Shown here: positions 11,525 through 27,855 of the stretch, piece after piece
Position numbering within the stretch: position 1 is the first letter of the stretch
Layout of the letters: the number at the start of each line of letters is the position of its first letter
Origin: Tomocerus qinae
Lineage: Eukaryota; Arthropoda; Collembola; Entomobryomorpha; Tomoceridae
Assembly (NCBI GenBank): GCA_020055645.1
Contig: CM034546.1
Coordinates: forward strand, 136,235,875-136,299,874
DNA: 64,000 nt
Direction of reading: 5' to 3'
The notes under the pieces: model-generated
Seen by the model: the letters and a program-made list of their open reading frames with translations, nothing else
Databases searched by the model: none
What the model was told of the DNA's origin: nothing
Made by a program: the position numbers and the translations under genes

Positions 11525-13352
11525 CAGCGGAGAAACTGTTGACAGCTGGTGGGTGACACCCTTAACAGTTGTTAAGGGTGGCTAACAGCGCGCTGTTAGC
11601 CACCCTTAATCTATATTCAAATCCCTAGGTGAAATCTAAGATACGGTTATTTAGCTAAACTATATTATGTAGGTAATACTAAAATACAAGTTTTGAGATG
11701 TTTACAAGATCAGCAACCACAATTGGACTTTTCTGCTTCTATTGTCTACCTCTACTCTGTCTAATATTGTCGAGTTATAATGAATTTAATCATTGTTTAC
11801 AAATTAGCTACTTTGCAAGTAAAAACATGAAAATGAGCAGACATGAATAATATTATTTACTATCTGCAACTGAGGATAATTTATTTCTGCAACTTACAGC
11901 TGCTCGTATAATATGTCATATATGGAGAAGTTTATATTTTCTCTGCATAAGTTTACCATTTCTGTCTGTCTGTCTGTTTGACGTTTTTTGCTAGACTTTT
12001 CAAATTATCATGGTACAATCTACAGGTAAATAGAAAGGCCTTTGTGAATTGTTTATTATTATAACACTTTCTTAAATCTTACCTATGCATAGGTAAGATT
12101 GCATAGCTATGCTTTCCTTGGATGTGAATGACAATACGTAGTTCAACACTCTAAAGCTTTAAATACATTTTACTTATAATAGTATGCGTAGGTATAACAA
12201 ATCAATTCAACATACATTGCATATAATATTATAAGCTTAAATTAAAGTTAAATTGCATGCTTAGTTTATGTATTACCTAGTTGAATTAGACTTACAAATA
12301 AGCATACCTAGTTAAAGTCATAGATGGTTTATCTTCTTAACTTAGTCTATTTCTGTGAATATTGACAATGACCGCAAAACCAACAGCAGTGTACAAAATT
12401 TACCACTTCATAGGGTATTGTACCACCACAGTGGTAAAAATAGTAAATTATGACCATTTATTGATACAAGTACACACACACATTAAAATAAGTTTTAATG
12501 TCCAATTTCTTTAAAATATATTGAATAGTACATCAAGGTGGAAAAGCTTATCTGTTAAACAACAAACGCCAGCTGCCAAATTATTTATTATTTTAGCGTT
12601 AAATTTCATTTTAAATTCTGTACCACATTTAAATAAACCTATTTTTTACCATTTCTTACCAATTATACCATTTACAGGTTTCAGGTAGTGATATTTCACG
12701 TAAAGTACCATTAAAACCATTTACCACTGGTAAATGGTATTTTGTACACATTGACCGGCAGCCACTCAATATCTACTGAACACAGGGAAGCTTTAACCGT
12801 ATTACATCATGACCATAATAGAAATTAGGTAGGCAAGCCTGCAAACTGTGAATGGTGAATAGGATTAGTTTCAATTTGCGTCAAACGGACACATGACTAT
12901 AATGAGCTACGAAAATGAAACAAAACCCCTCCCAGCATGTGAGTAACAAATTCTCAACAAAAGTGAAGGCACATTTTTTTGTTCGGTTTACAAATAACTA
13001 CAAACAAAGATATTCTTTGGAACCTAGGTATCGTGTTTCATAAACTATTTATTGTTTTTATTTACAATCATCATTAAGGTTTTAATTAGTCATTAATGTT
13101 TAACATTAAAATAAAATAGTATTTCGACTGATTAACAGATATGCCATTCAATGCCAATTCAATTCCATGTTGGTTTCCCTATTTTCAAAAATGGTCTGGT
13201 TATGAATGACTACTAATTAAGAAGGTTTCTATTAATAGACTCTCATTTCCAACCAAAAACTTCCAGGTTTGTTATTTTGTGTTTGATTTTGTACAGAAAT
13301 ATCTATTTAATGGTAATTCTGATAACTTTTTAATTTTTTAGATTTTTAAATA
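11525..13352. other. Intergenic, repeat-bearing
   Basis: No gene recognised. It holds hairpins next to the MITE (11530-11610), a TCTGTCTGTCTGTC tract at 11964-11977 and an inverted-repeat element at about 12383-12760. The last 90 bp may contain the 5' untranslated exon of the NB-ARC gene; an AG acceptor-like site (TTTTTTAG) sits 11 bp before its ATG. Confidence 0.5.
12383..12760. repeat. Inverted-repeat element rich in ACCATTT motifs
   Basis: CAGTGTACAAAATTTACCAC at the left end pairs with GGTATTTTGTACACATTG at the right end. The interior repeats ACCACTGGTAAA and ACCATTTACC motifs in both orientations. It is probably a MITE; no coding frame. Confidence 0.5.
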
Positions 13353-18270
<4,918 letters not shown>

Positions 18271-18879
18271 TATTAATATTTATATATTTAACATTTCCTT
18301 TACTAACTTAAAATACTTCCACCGATTACCAGGCAATAGGGGCTCTAGGATTTGTGAGGTCCTGGGCAAAATATTCGCCTGAGACCATAACTCACAAATG
18401 TGCAATTCCTAAATAAATGTAATAGCAGGAAATAAGTGTTCGGCGACCAGCCTGCTAACTGTTTGATATGCTTTGTTAAAATGACCATGTCTATTGTCGC
18501 GTAGTACGTATAATGTGAGACTTGGAAGTTTCGAGGATAGGTTAGGCTTCTTGATTGTATAAGACGGTAATAAGCTCGTGCTTACCTCAGTTGGAAGGGC
18601 ATTGGTCGCGTAAAATGAAATCCGGAAGAGACAAGAGAGAATGAAACATTTAATGCATTAAGATTTTTAAAAATGACATGCCCAAGTCCTTTTTGCTCCA
18701 GCGTCATTAAATATATTATAATTCTTTTACTGCAGTTCAATAGCCAAGTATTTTCTACAAACTAACAATATATTCAGAAGTATGGGATTTTTTCGTACGG
18801 TACGACGAATTTTGCCGTTTTTAACTGAATTTGGTTGTAAAAAATAATTAGCGTGAAGAATTCTTATGATTTTTCGGAG
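18271..18879. other. Intergenic
   Basis: 3' flank of the NB-ARC gene. No gene seen. A tRNA-like A-box string occurs near 18581-18600 without a convincing cloverleaf. Confidence 0.5.
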
Positions 18880-19045
18880 GTGGTTAACTTTCCTTCTTTT
18901 GGTTGCCCTGTTTTTTTCGTTGAACGTGTAGTAAAGAAATTGATTACCTCTAGATGTATTTTACAATATTGTAGCTATATATAAGAGCAAGAGAAAAAGA
19001 TTAATAATAAATGAAACTATGATTATACAAAGTATTAGTTTTCAA
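18880..19045 (+). pseudogene. Ionotropic receptor C-terminal remnant, copy C
   Basis: A decayed copy of the last membrane helix of the IR fragment. One frame reads LFFVERVVKKLITS, matching LVFIVEFSVKNLLSL of copy A, and the following non-coding DNA (TAAATGAAACTATGATTATACAA) also matches. Only the tail is left. Confidence 0.5.
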
Positions 19046-19477
19046 GTGCTGTGTTAATTTAAAATGTACGCCACCTATTTGGTTTCCACTTTTCTAGCAA
19101 GGAATAACATTTAAGGTTAAGTTGGGTTTCCATTAGGTTTCCTCCTACCTCAATTACTTCTAAGCCTACGAACCCGAATTTGTTTCTTTGACTTATTATC
19201 TAGTAAGCCTAGACCTTAGAATATTGTTAAAAAGAAAGAAAATAGCATTTTATGATTTTTGTAAATAAAATGTTGTCACTTTCTGATAAAGTAAATATAT
19301 GCAAAAGAGCTTGTGAGACAGATACCGTATTTTCCGAATTAATTCACCCTGTTCAAAATAGTTGACCCCCTCCGGGTCAACTATTATATTTTCACGTAAC
19401 CAAGTGCCTTCAAACATTAGTTGACCCTCTTCGAAATAATTGAAAAATAATACATTAAATCTGTAGGAGTTTGTATT
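19046..19477. other. Intergenic with a small hairpin
   Basis: No gene. AATAGTTGACCCCCTCC and its complement form a hairpin at about 19355-19385. Confidence 0.5.
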
Positions 19478-19735
19478 TTCATTTGAACCGGGCAATGTAC
19501 CCATGATTTTAAAATGGATGCAAAAGTGTCAAAAGGCATGTCTTTCATCACAAAACCAGCAAAAATTAAGTTCAAAAAAGCCCCAAAATCCATGGGTCGC
19601 TTCTCGGTTGGGGGGAGCTCCCAAATTTGGATACAAATTATAGCCAAACCCTTTGAGCAACGAAGTCGAATTCTGCCACTTTTGCATCTATCTTAAAATC
19701 ATGGGTACAGGGTGCATTGCCCGGTTCAAATGAGA
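19478..19735. repeat. Inverted-repeat (MITE-like) element
   Basis: The left arm TTCATTTGAACCGGGCAATG at 19478 pairs with CATTGCCCGGTTCAAATGAG ending at 19735. Both arms continue through a TACCCATGATTTTA block and TGCAAAAGTG. The arms are about 50 bp and the spacer about 150 bp. Short frames on both strands here are by-products. Confidence 0.65.
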
Positions 19736-20138
19736 AATACGGACCCGTCCGTTGTCATTACTAAGGATGTAATTGATAGAAGTAACCTCTACACACTACA
19801 CATTTTGCTCCTCTTTCTTTCTTTTCAATGGCAATAAACCATTTACGTAAGTGGTGTGAATTCGTATAGAAAGTTTGGACTGATTGTCTCTAACCTTTAC
19901 ATGACGTTTTTAGTGATTTTTTCTAATGACCTTTGACCTCTAGACACGTGTGATTTGACCTTGACATGACCTAACGATTAACATTTTCGAACGAGCTATC
20001 TCATGGGGTTCAACAATGTTGATAACTAAAGTTACACCAATTTTATTTTTGGACCACGCCCACAGGCGTTTGAACTTATTATCTCAAACTTTTTTTGAGT
20101 TATCGTGCTAACAAACGGACGGACAGACAGACAGATCA
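19736..20138. other. Intergenic, dispersed-repeat-like
   Basis: No gene. It ends in ACGGACGGACAGACAGACAG (20115-20134), a motif that also occurs near 52719 next to TTTAACGGACGGACAG, so it is probably the end of a dispersed repeat. Confidence 0.45.
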
Positions 20139-20687
20139 GGCCACTATTTCACAATGATTACAATTCTACAACTACAAACTTGTAGAATTGTAGCTTGTAA
20201 ACGACAAATAGTTGTCATATACGCTCCATGAAATTTTTAGGAATTTTGTTGACAAGTCACAGATACTTGTAAATTGTAGCAAAACTTGTAACTGTTCACT
20301 ATGGTTACATTGCAATTGTTGATCATCTAGTATTCACCTCGGTAATTTATCTCCTATTAACTTACTGGTTACCAGGTGACAGTTATAGTTGGCTGCTCAA
20401 TACAATTTCAATCAAATGTGTGCCTCAGTATGGAGTTACAATGAGGCGATGGAGGTCTAGGGCACTGTAGAATTTCTAGCTACAAGTCCTACAATTTACA
20501 CAAACTTGTGAAAACAAAAGATGGTAATGAAAAAAATCTTTGACTATTCAATCATTACAATTGTAATTACAAGTGAATTTAATTGTAAATGTGACAAATT
20601 GTAAGTTTCTTTGTGAAACAAAAATGACACATGTTTGTCGACAACTACTTGTACTTGTAGACTTGTAATCATTGTGAAATAGGGGCC
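20139..20687. mobile_element. MITE with 25-bp terminal inverted repeats
   Basis: The left end reads GGCCACTATTTCACAATGAT (20139) and the right end, on the other strand, GGCCCCTATTTCACAATGAT (20687); similarity continues through TACAA-TCTACAA. The interior is rich in TTGTAATTACAAGTG-type short palindromes and has no coding frame. The target duplication is ambiguous because of flanking G/C. Confidence 0.7.
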
Positions 20688-21749
20688 AGGCATTCCTATA
20701 AAGCGGTGTTGCACACCACTTAATAAGTGACGTGATTGAGATGACTTTTTAAAATCTACGAGACTGAGATGACCTTTTAAGAAATCACGTGATTAAAACG
20801 ACTTTAGCGATGGCGTTTTAAGGAACCGCGTTATTGAAATGACTTGTCTGTTTAGTACGTGGTTCAAATGGCTTTTGAAAAATCTTTTAGAGATGACTTT
20901 AGAGATAATTTTTAACGGGTGACGTGATTGAGACTCGTCTTAAATAAGCATTTGCCCTCTCCTAAGGAGTTCCAACCTTCCAAGTATTTCCCTGACCATA
21001 TTATTATTATTTTGAAGGCATGCTTAACCAGTGCAAAGAGACGAAACTTTGTTAATCCAACCAAATGACACTGCTTACCCAGCAAAAATTGGTTTTGTGG
21101 TTATACAATGTAGTAGAAATAGAAACAGTAGGAAATTGTGAAGCCACACCTAGTGCTTGGCTTTTTCTCTTCGCCAAATCCTGGGGTGGGGACTTTTATT
21201 CTGCACATACGATGGTAAACTTTATATCACTGCGCATTTATCTTTTACACTAACATCAATGCTTTATCAGATGATACACATAACTTGAGTTCGACAGAAA
21301 ATACTAACCAAAATGTATTCTTTGAACTTTGTAGTCACCTCACCTGGAAGTGGTTTAGTTCGATTTCTTTCCAAGCTTTTAATTTGAGCTTTGCTTAGCA
21401 ATAAATACCACGATATATTATATTTTTGGCTATTCATAATTTTAAGGTTTACTGCAGTGAAGCATGACTGAAGACAATCCTATATACCTATAGACATCTT
21501 AATCCAAATTGCTTATGTAGTTTACAATATTTGGTCTCCTCTCGGAACTGTGAGTGTAATTAGGCTTAGAGGGAAACATTAATCGGCATTAAAATTCTAT
21601 TGCAGGAAGTCGGTTTTAAGTGCTAAGTCTGTTCATTTTTCCTTTATTTCATTTGATATAAATACAGCTTTTAAGTTTCGCATTCGCAAAGTAGCGAAGC
21701 CATTTACTTCTACAATAATTTGAAAAGGTCGTTAACATTTAATTTCACA
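20688..21749. other. Intergenic with degenerate tandem repeat
   Basis: About 20710-20935 holds a degenerate tandem array of roughly 45-55 bp units built on CACGTGATTGAGATGACTTTT. The remainder (20940-21749) shows no gene and contains the upstream region of the small secreted-peptide gene. Confidence 0.5.
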
Positions 21750-22252
21750 ATGTCACCCATCATTTTCTTTTTACTCCTTGGACTCACCATGGGAACATCC
21801 GTTGAAAATGATTTCGAATCTCTCAATGATTACTCTGATGCTCGTGACCAGCGTTCTGCAGTAGTGGCAGCTGTTGGCCAAGCTGCCGTGCCAGGAGCTC
21901 TGGAGACGGGGAAACAAGAATTCAATCGTCTAATGAATGGAGGATGCCCAGAAGAAAGAGATAGTCGTTGTTGGTCGGCTGAAGCAACGCGCAATCAAAA
22001 TTGCGATGCAAGAGCCCCCGCTAGTAAGCTATATTCATTTTCAACCTTTTATTTTTTATAATCAAAAAAATTATTTGATTAACAGAAAATAGTATTCAGT
22101 AAAAACAAGTGCTAATTTCTAACCAGTTCAAATAAAAATTCGAAGAGGTTTTAACATTGTTTATGACTATGACTTTTATAGATTGGCGGAGCAAGCAGTA
22201 CCAGTTTCGATATTGGGTTTTCGTCACATGTTATTGCTGTTACATTAACTGA
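21750..22252 (+). CDS. Small secreted peptide of unknown function
   Basis: Exon 1 (21750-22023) starts with a clear signal peptide (MSPIIFFLLLGLTMGTS), then an acidic stretch (ENDFESLNDYSDARDQ), a VVAAVGQAAVPGALETGKQE segment and a cysteine-bearing part (GGCPEERDSRCWSAEAT). It ends at a good donor (GTAAGC). The best acceptor (TTTATAG, 22181) continues the frame for 24 residues to a TGA at 22250 and gives 114 residues with four cysteines in the last stretch. The second exon is less sure; another frame of the same stretch is also open. An earlier ATG at 21720 lies in a different context and would add ten residues before the signal. Family not recognised. Confidence 0.5.
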
Positions 22253-23677
22253 TATTTGTCTCGGCCTTTGTACATTTGATTACACTTTCTTCAATCTTTT
22301 CTGTATCTATAGTTGATGTACTTAATTTCAAAACAATCCTAAAAACTAATTACTACTGCAAATATATCTATATTATATGATTCGTGCCATTTCTTTTTTG
22401 TCACTTGAGCTGCCATTCTGGATTAAAGATTACTTTTATGCAATCAAATCTTGTTTAGCGTTTGTAAGGTAATATATAAATGGCGTTTATTTAAGGTAAT
22501 GCATTTTTTGGTTGCAATATTTTATATAATTTGATATCAGATTTAAAGTACTTGTTTGGTAAAATTCCACTAACACGGTATGTACATGGATTAACTTATG
22601 AACTTTATAAGCTATGTAGATATTATTCGCTAACTTGAGGTAAGTAAGTACACACTAATTTGATAGGCACATATTTATTAATAACTTTGATAATGTACGC
22701 TTTAAAAATTCGACTCCGATCGTCACAAATAGAACCAACCTCTTTGGCCCTCGTTCTCATAAATCACACTTACTACACTACTACTTGTGTATACACCCCA
22801 ATCCAGATGTATGATTACGTGGTCTACGCTCTCTAGCTCCTGAACGAAGGCTGCTATGAAAATAAAGGGGCCACCATTGGAAAGAGGACAAAATTTCCAA
22901 TCGAACTGAGTATAATAACTTTTTTTTGGTTCCGGGTTAGGCCTACTTCGAGGCACAACAAAATTTTCCAATATTTACTCCTTGTAAAATTTAACGATTG
23001 TGCGATTTACTCATTTTTTGAACCGCTTGTGGTTCAAGCAAGCGGAACCGGTAAAATACTTATTATACTCTTCTATTCGATTGGAAATATTGTCATCTTT
23101 CTAACGGCGGCCTTCGCATTTCCGTACCTTTCTCCGTTCAGGAACTAGAGAGCGTAGACCACGTGAACATATATATTGAAAAAACATCTGAACTACCCTG
23201 TATACCTAACAATGCTTTATACTCCAATCATAAAAATATATAGTTGAAACTACAAAACTACTCCCTCGCCTCGGGGCATTCATTAATCCATATCTATAGT
23301 TAGGAATTACGATAATCTAACATCCTTAACAGTAACCACAGTAAGAGGCTAGAAGGAAGCTTGTAGCTCCTTTTCTCTAATCGGAGCTATTTGACTATCC
23401 TAATACCGTTTCATTTTGTGTGATGGGCTGCGACCCACTGGAAATGCAATAATTATGCTATTCTGATACCGTTTCATTAAAATGTGACTGGGAACAAGAA
23501 AGGACATTTTTTGCCTTTTACATTTTTTGTATAAAAAAGGGAGGACTAGTTTTTTGCCTTTTCCTTTTCTTCAGCACAAAATACCTGGTCTATTAGATTT
23601 TGGTATTTAATGAAGAGATATTAAGGGAGATTTGTATTTCCCAAATGTATTTTCTTGTGAGTGGACTACGAAAGTCA
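22253..23677. other. Intergenic, repeats
   Basis: No gene. Holds a fold-back element (22811-23168) and a TTTTTTGCCTTTT repeat (23484-23565) related to those at 36.99 kb and 57.79 kb. Confidence 0.5.
22811..23168. repeat. Fold-back element
   Basis: ACGTGGTCTACGCTCTCTAG at the left pairs with CTAGAGAGCGTAGACCACGT at the right. Inner arms match through TCCAATCGAA and AAGTATTATAC-like blocks around a centre near 22990. The minus-strand frame inside (22723-22971) is a by-product. Confidence 0.65.
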
Positions 23678-25200
23678 TTAGCCAATTAAGATATCCTTGT
23701 TGACTTTTATGGATAGACATAAACTGACTGAATGGAGAACTATATTTTGCAGGACTTGAATGGTTAGCCTTCTTCTGACCGGAAAGAATTTCCCAATGTT
23801 TATTCTCAGATTCCGACAACTTCTTAAATTTTTGCGAACCTTTTTATCTGGACAGTTTAACCATTGTCGTCGGAAATCATCACTTACGCAATAGACCTTT
23901 TCGCAAGTCGGGAGCAGGGTTAACTCCACGCATGTAATTGCGATGGCTAGTGCAGGAAAAACCAAGAAAACTGGCATTGAAATAATTTTCGCCAACTTAA
24001 CCATGCAAAAATTTAGTACGATGTGCAACAAAATGGCTAAGAAGAAACATGCGATGGAAAGCAGATCGACCAGATTGGTATTGACGTCGTTGTTGTAGAT
24101 ATAGAGCATTCTGTAGAATGACATGGCTTCTGTTGGATGCTTCCAGAAGTATTCTTTCGCCAGAGTATAAGCTCTGATTTTGGGTTTCACCTCCGTCGAT
24201 GCAATTTTGCCCCAAAAGACAAGGAGGACTGAATAGATCATTGCAGATTGTATTGCCACGTTCCACGATGAAATGATATGAAGAAAAAAATAGGGCGCTG
24301 CGATGCCTATTAGCGCCCTCGTTGGCCAGTAGTCGATGAAATACAAATAAGTTTCCAAGAAATAAATAACAGGGTTGAATTCAATAATGAGTATTGCTGG
24401 ACCCACTAGTGGACAGAAGACTATTCCCATGATATTCAGAAAGTGCAGACACAATTTGATGGTGTTGAGTCGTTCATAAGCCCACTTTTCACTTTCGTGG
24501 ATGTACTTATCTGTGGATACAATACAAATTAATGAAGTACTTTAGCACAATAAAATTTAGCGTTGATAAGCTATAGCTTAAAGGACATTATTTAGAATTT
24601 ATTTTCTTTACAAGATTGATTGAAGTGAAAATAATATATTACTATAAAGTATATTCTATTATAAAGTTCGATTAATTATTGCAGAACTCATCTGTATATT
24701 TATAACAGCAAAGTATGGCAATAGTCTAACAATTTTGGATCTCAAAGGTGGTGCACCTACAATTTCCTTTTTAGTGATTTTTTAAATTTCTTTCAATAGG
24801 CCTTTAGGATTAAATATATTCAAAATTAATTATTACCGATGAGCATGGAGTCCAGAGAAAGGGTTATATTTGCCACTCTGATATATTCTTTAGCATTGTA
24901 CCCGATTCCGTAATTGAAAGACACAGACAACGTTAGCATAACTGCAAATATAATGAAGATGACGATGTAGCCGACGTGGAGAGTCGGCTTGAAGATCTGG
25001 CTGAGCAGAGTTAAAATACAGTAAATGTCTACCACGAAAATAGCGAGAAATAAACCCAACCAAACTAAGTATTGAAAACGATTCTCCGTCAGTGATATTC
25101 TCTTTTTGATAGGATCCAAATGGAATGGCGATGCCCAAAGTTTAGTTCCGTACCAATTGAAATATTCACTGAAAGGTTCAATTAGTACAATTGACGTCAT
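23678..25200 (-). CDS. Gustatory-receptor-type seven-helix protein 1
   Basis: Two exons (25200-24837 and 24510-23678) with a phase-1 GT-AG intron give 398 residues, the usual size for an arthropod GR. Seven hydrophobic segments are visible, for example YLVWLGLFLAIFVVDIYCIL, YIVIFIIFAVMLTLSVSF, SIACFFLAILLHIVLNF and a last helix LTIQVLQNIVLHSVSLCL. The long charged loop before the last helix ends RKNLRSCRNLRINIGKFF, the region in GRs just before TM7. GRs are ligand-gated cation channels of sensory neurons with inverted topology. The phase-1 intron after the second helix pair is in the same place as in the genes at 38.9 and 61.7 kb, so the three are paralogues. The classical TYhhhhhQF motif is not preserved. 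Confidence 0.85.
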
Positions 25201-26752
25201 TCTGTGTACTTTTTCTTCAACTTTTAGGTTGCACTAAAGTCAGAACGACGGTTTCCAGGTGTATTTAATTAAATTGAAGGGGAATTTTAGATCGGTTTAG
25301 TTCCCCCGAAGAACGTCATTGGTCTGACAACGCAGAAGTGTGCTTGCTGCATTTTATTTAAGTTCAAAGAAAATGCAGGAAAGTGTCATTTTCTATGAGA
25401 ACCTTAACCGAAAAGAATATAAAATTCAACCAATCAAGTAAGGAGTGTTAGGAGACTGTAGTTACTAAGAATTCTGTTTTAGTAGAGATACAATAATATG
25501 CAAGTAGAGATTAACCTTAAATAAACACACATTTAACGAGTGACCAAAAGAACTTTGCCTTTATTTCAAGGAATCCTCCGCTATGTAAGTAAGTTTCTAT
25601 GAACCTGCTTTTTAAATATTATTTATGGCGTCAGATTTTCTGTACTACTGTTAGGATAAACTACTTTTCTGTGACTATACAGAAACCAGCCTTTGCTTAA
25701 ACTTTGCAATGTCTTGTTTCTATTGCGAAATATGTGAAGACAGTGAAAAGTGCCAGACATTTCGTTTTTGTTTTTGCAATACAGTTAATACAGGAAATGA
25801 TAATTTGGTTAAGAGCATTGCCTGGATTAGATATAGTTATAGCGACTGTCGCGGAGCTTGAATTCGTATGTCCAGCCGTACTTATACAACCTATAATGTA
25901 CAAGACAAGGCATTTATTGTAAACAATTAAATTAAGTGATTTTGTCAGTACATGGTTCCTATACCTAAATATATTTGCAAACACCTATAGCAAACACATA
26001 CGTGTATATAAATTTACAGTAGGAATAAAACGTTGTTAAATAGTGACAGATATTTTATCGTTTTGACTTGCATTCTGTCCATCTGAAAGTTTGTCTTTCC
26101 GTTTATATCTATTTTCTGGCTTACATAACTCTTGAACTATTAATCATTTTCGCTTTCTACTACTCTCAGTAAATACAAATATATTTCAAAATAAAATTAG
26201 GTCCTTCAATGAATAAAATCTCTGACTAGGGAAGCAATTTAAAATTTATCACCCGCCCTGTTGTCGCTATTTAGTTACATCAGTTTACTACCGCTTATAT
26301 TCTATTTAACTTTCTTGGCAATATAATTCTTGTGAATATTAACTTTAAGTTCAATAGTACTTACCTTCTAGTTCTAATATCCTAATTCTTTAAGCTTCTC
26401 GAAAGAAATATTGGTCAACTGTCCCAAGCTCCAGTTAAAATGGCATGTTTTTACTTCAGAATTGTCAATAATGATTTATTATTCTGACTCCGTGTTGAAT
26501 AATTTAGCACAAACAATGCAGACATAATATTTCCTTGAGCACTGTAAACATTATATTATATAGACACAAGTAAACGATGTCGTTTCACCTTCTTATAAAG
26601 CAAATGTATGGATATGCCACTTGAAATTCTGCTTTGAAGAAATCTACTATTACAAATGAATTTGAAAAGAATATCATTCAAAACTTTTTGATATTGCAAC
26701 TGACAGATTTAAATCTAAATATTCGGAAATTTAGCTACTTCTTCATCGGCTT
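25201..26752. other. Intergenic, one cysteine-rich frame
   Basis: No firm gene. A plus-strand frame at 25709-25861 starts MSCFYCEICEDSEKC and contains nine cysteines, but no signal-peptide exon or partner exon was found. Overlapping frames on the other strand make chance likely. Confidence 0.3.
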
Positions 26753-27270
26753 ATGTTTGGCTACAACTTGATAGACCAATGCATTTTAATGGGTTCCTCT
26801 GAAATATTGATGGACGTTTTTCAAAACTGCAAGAAACGTCGTGCATTGGTGGAAATGAATCAATGGCTGGATTCCTATGAGAAATACTTGTTTAGTTGGA
26901 AACGGTACGTGAGAGGAAAAGACGAATTATTCCAGTGACAAATCGTTTCCGTCGTCCCTAAATCTACGAAAGTCGTCATCTATTCATTCAGGATGCAATC
27001 TCAATCTCTAGTGTACTCTGACTCTGGGATTTACTGGCTATTTGAGAAGTGGAACAAAGTAATAGTACAGATATTTTGGAGTGCAATGACATCGGCAGTG
27101 CAAACATTATTTCAATATTTTATGCCTCGGCTCTCCTTGTTTTTCTTGCTCTTTTAGTGTTTGTCGTTGAATGTAAGAATAAATTTGATTTCTTCTTGCC
27201 TGTAGTTAGTATTTGCCCCGGTCACATTTTGGTAACATATACCATAACTATTGATGTAGTCAGAGTAGAC
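26753..27270 (+). pseudogene. Ionotropic receptor C-terminal fragment, copy B (broken)
   Basis: This copy keeps more of the ligand-binding lobe than copy A. It reads LIDQCILMGSSEILMDVFQ, then NCKKRRALVEMNQWLDSYEK, but a TGA at 26936 stops it. The homologous remainder (SGIYWLFEKWN, then IISIFYASALLVFLALLVF and VVE) continues in another frame after small deletions. About 30 bases from CAAAACTGCAAGAAACGTCG onward are identical to copy A. With the stop and frame changes it cannot make a receptor. Confidence 0.7.
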
Positions 27271-27855
27271 ACTCATCTTTGTTAATTTTACGAAATGACA
27301 CATCTTCTATTAAGTTGTATTAGGTGTAGAATGAGCTTAAAATGGAGCCTTTTATTCTGAATTATATACCGATCGAAAATTAATTGAGGGGCCGACAACA
27401 TGGTGTGCCCCAAACAACCAAAATAGCAGAATATATTGCGCATCATCAAATCTATGTAACATCAATGGCCCAAATGCAAAAGAGATCTAAGTCGCCCCTG
27501 ACAAAATTCTGAAACGCTTGTACTTGTAGTGATTACCAACGTTTCACTCATTTATTCTTTACTGATTTACAGATTGATGGCTAAAAGTTGAACAAAATAT
27601 TATATATCAAACAAAGTAGCACAAATAAAAGTTCATAACATCTATTTTTGGTATAGTAAGCATTTTCTGCACAAGAAAGCTGTTTTATAACATTATAGTT
27701 TTAATTTTATTAATGGAAGATTGATGCAACATTTGAATCAATGTTAAAGGGTTAAAGATATTTTCATTACATTGGGAATTGTTAATGAGTTGTAGATTTA
27801 TAATTTGGATGTTCAGAAGCCACTATATTATGGTAGTAAGCTCAAAGAAATCAAG
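27271..27855. other. Intergenic
   Basis: No feature recognised; AT-rich. Confidence 0.5.

Noticed and set aside
18575-18615. tRNA- or SINE-like A-box string (CTCAGTTGGAAGGGC)
   Set aside because: No matching B box or cloverleaf stems were found.
25697-25984. Overlapping frames on both strands, one cysteine-rich
   Set aside because: No leader peptide or splice partner; three frames open at once in a short stretch suggests chance.
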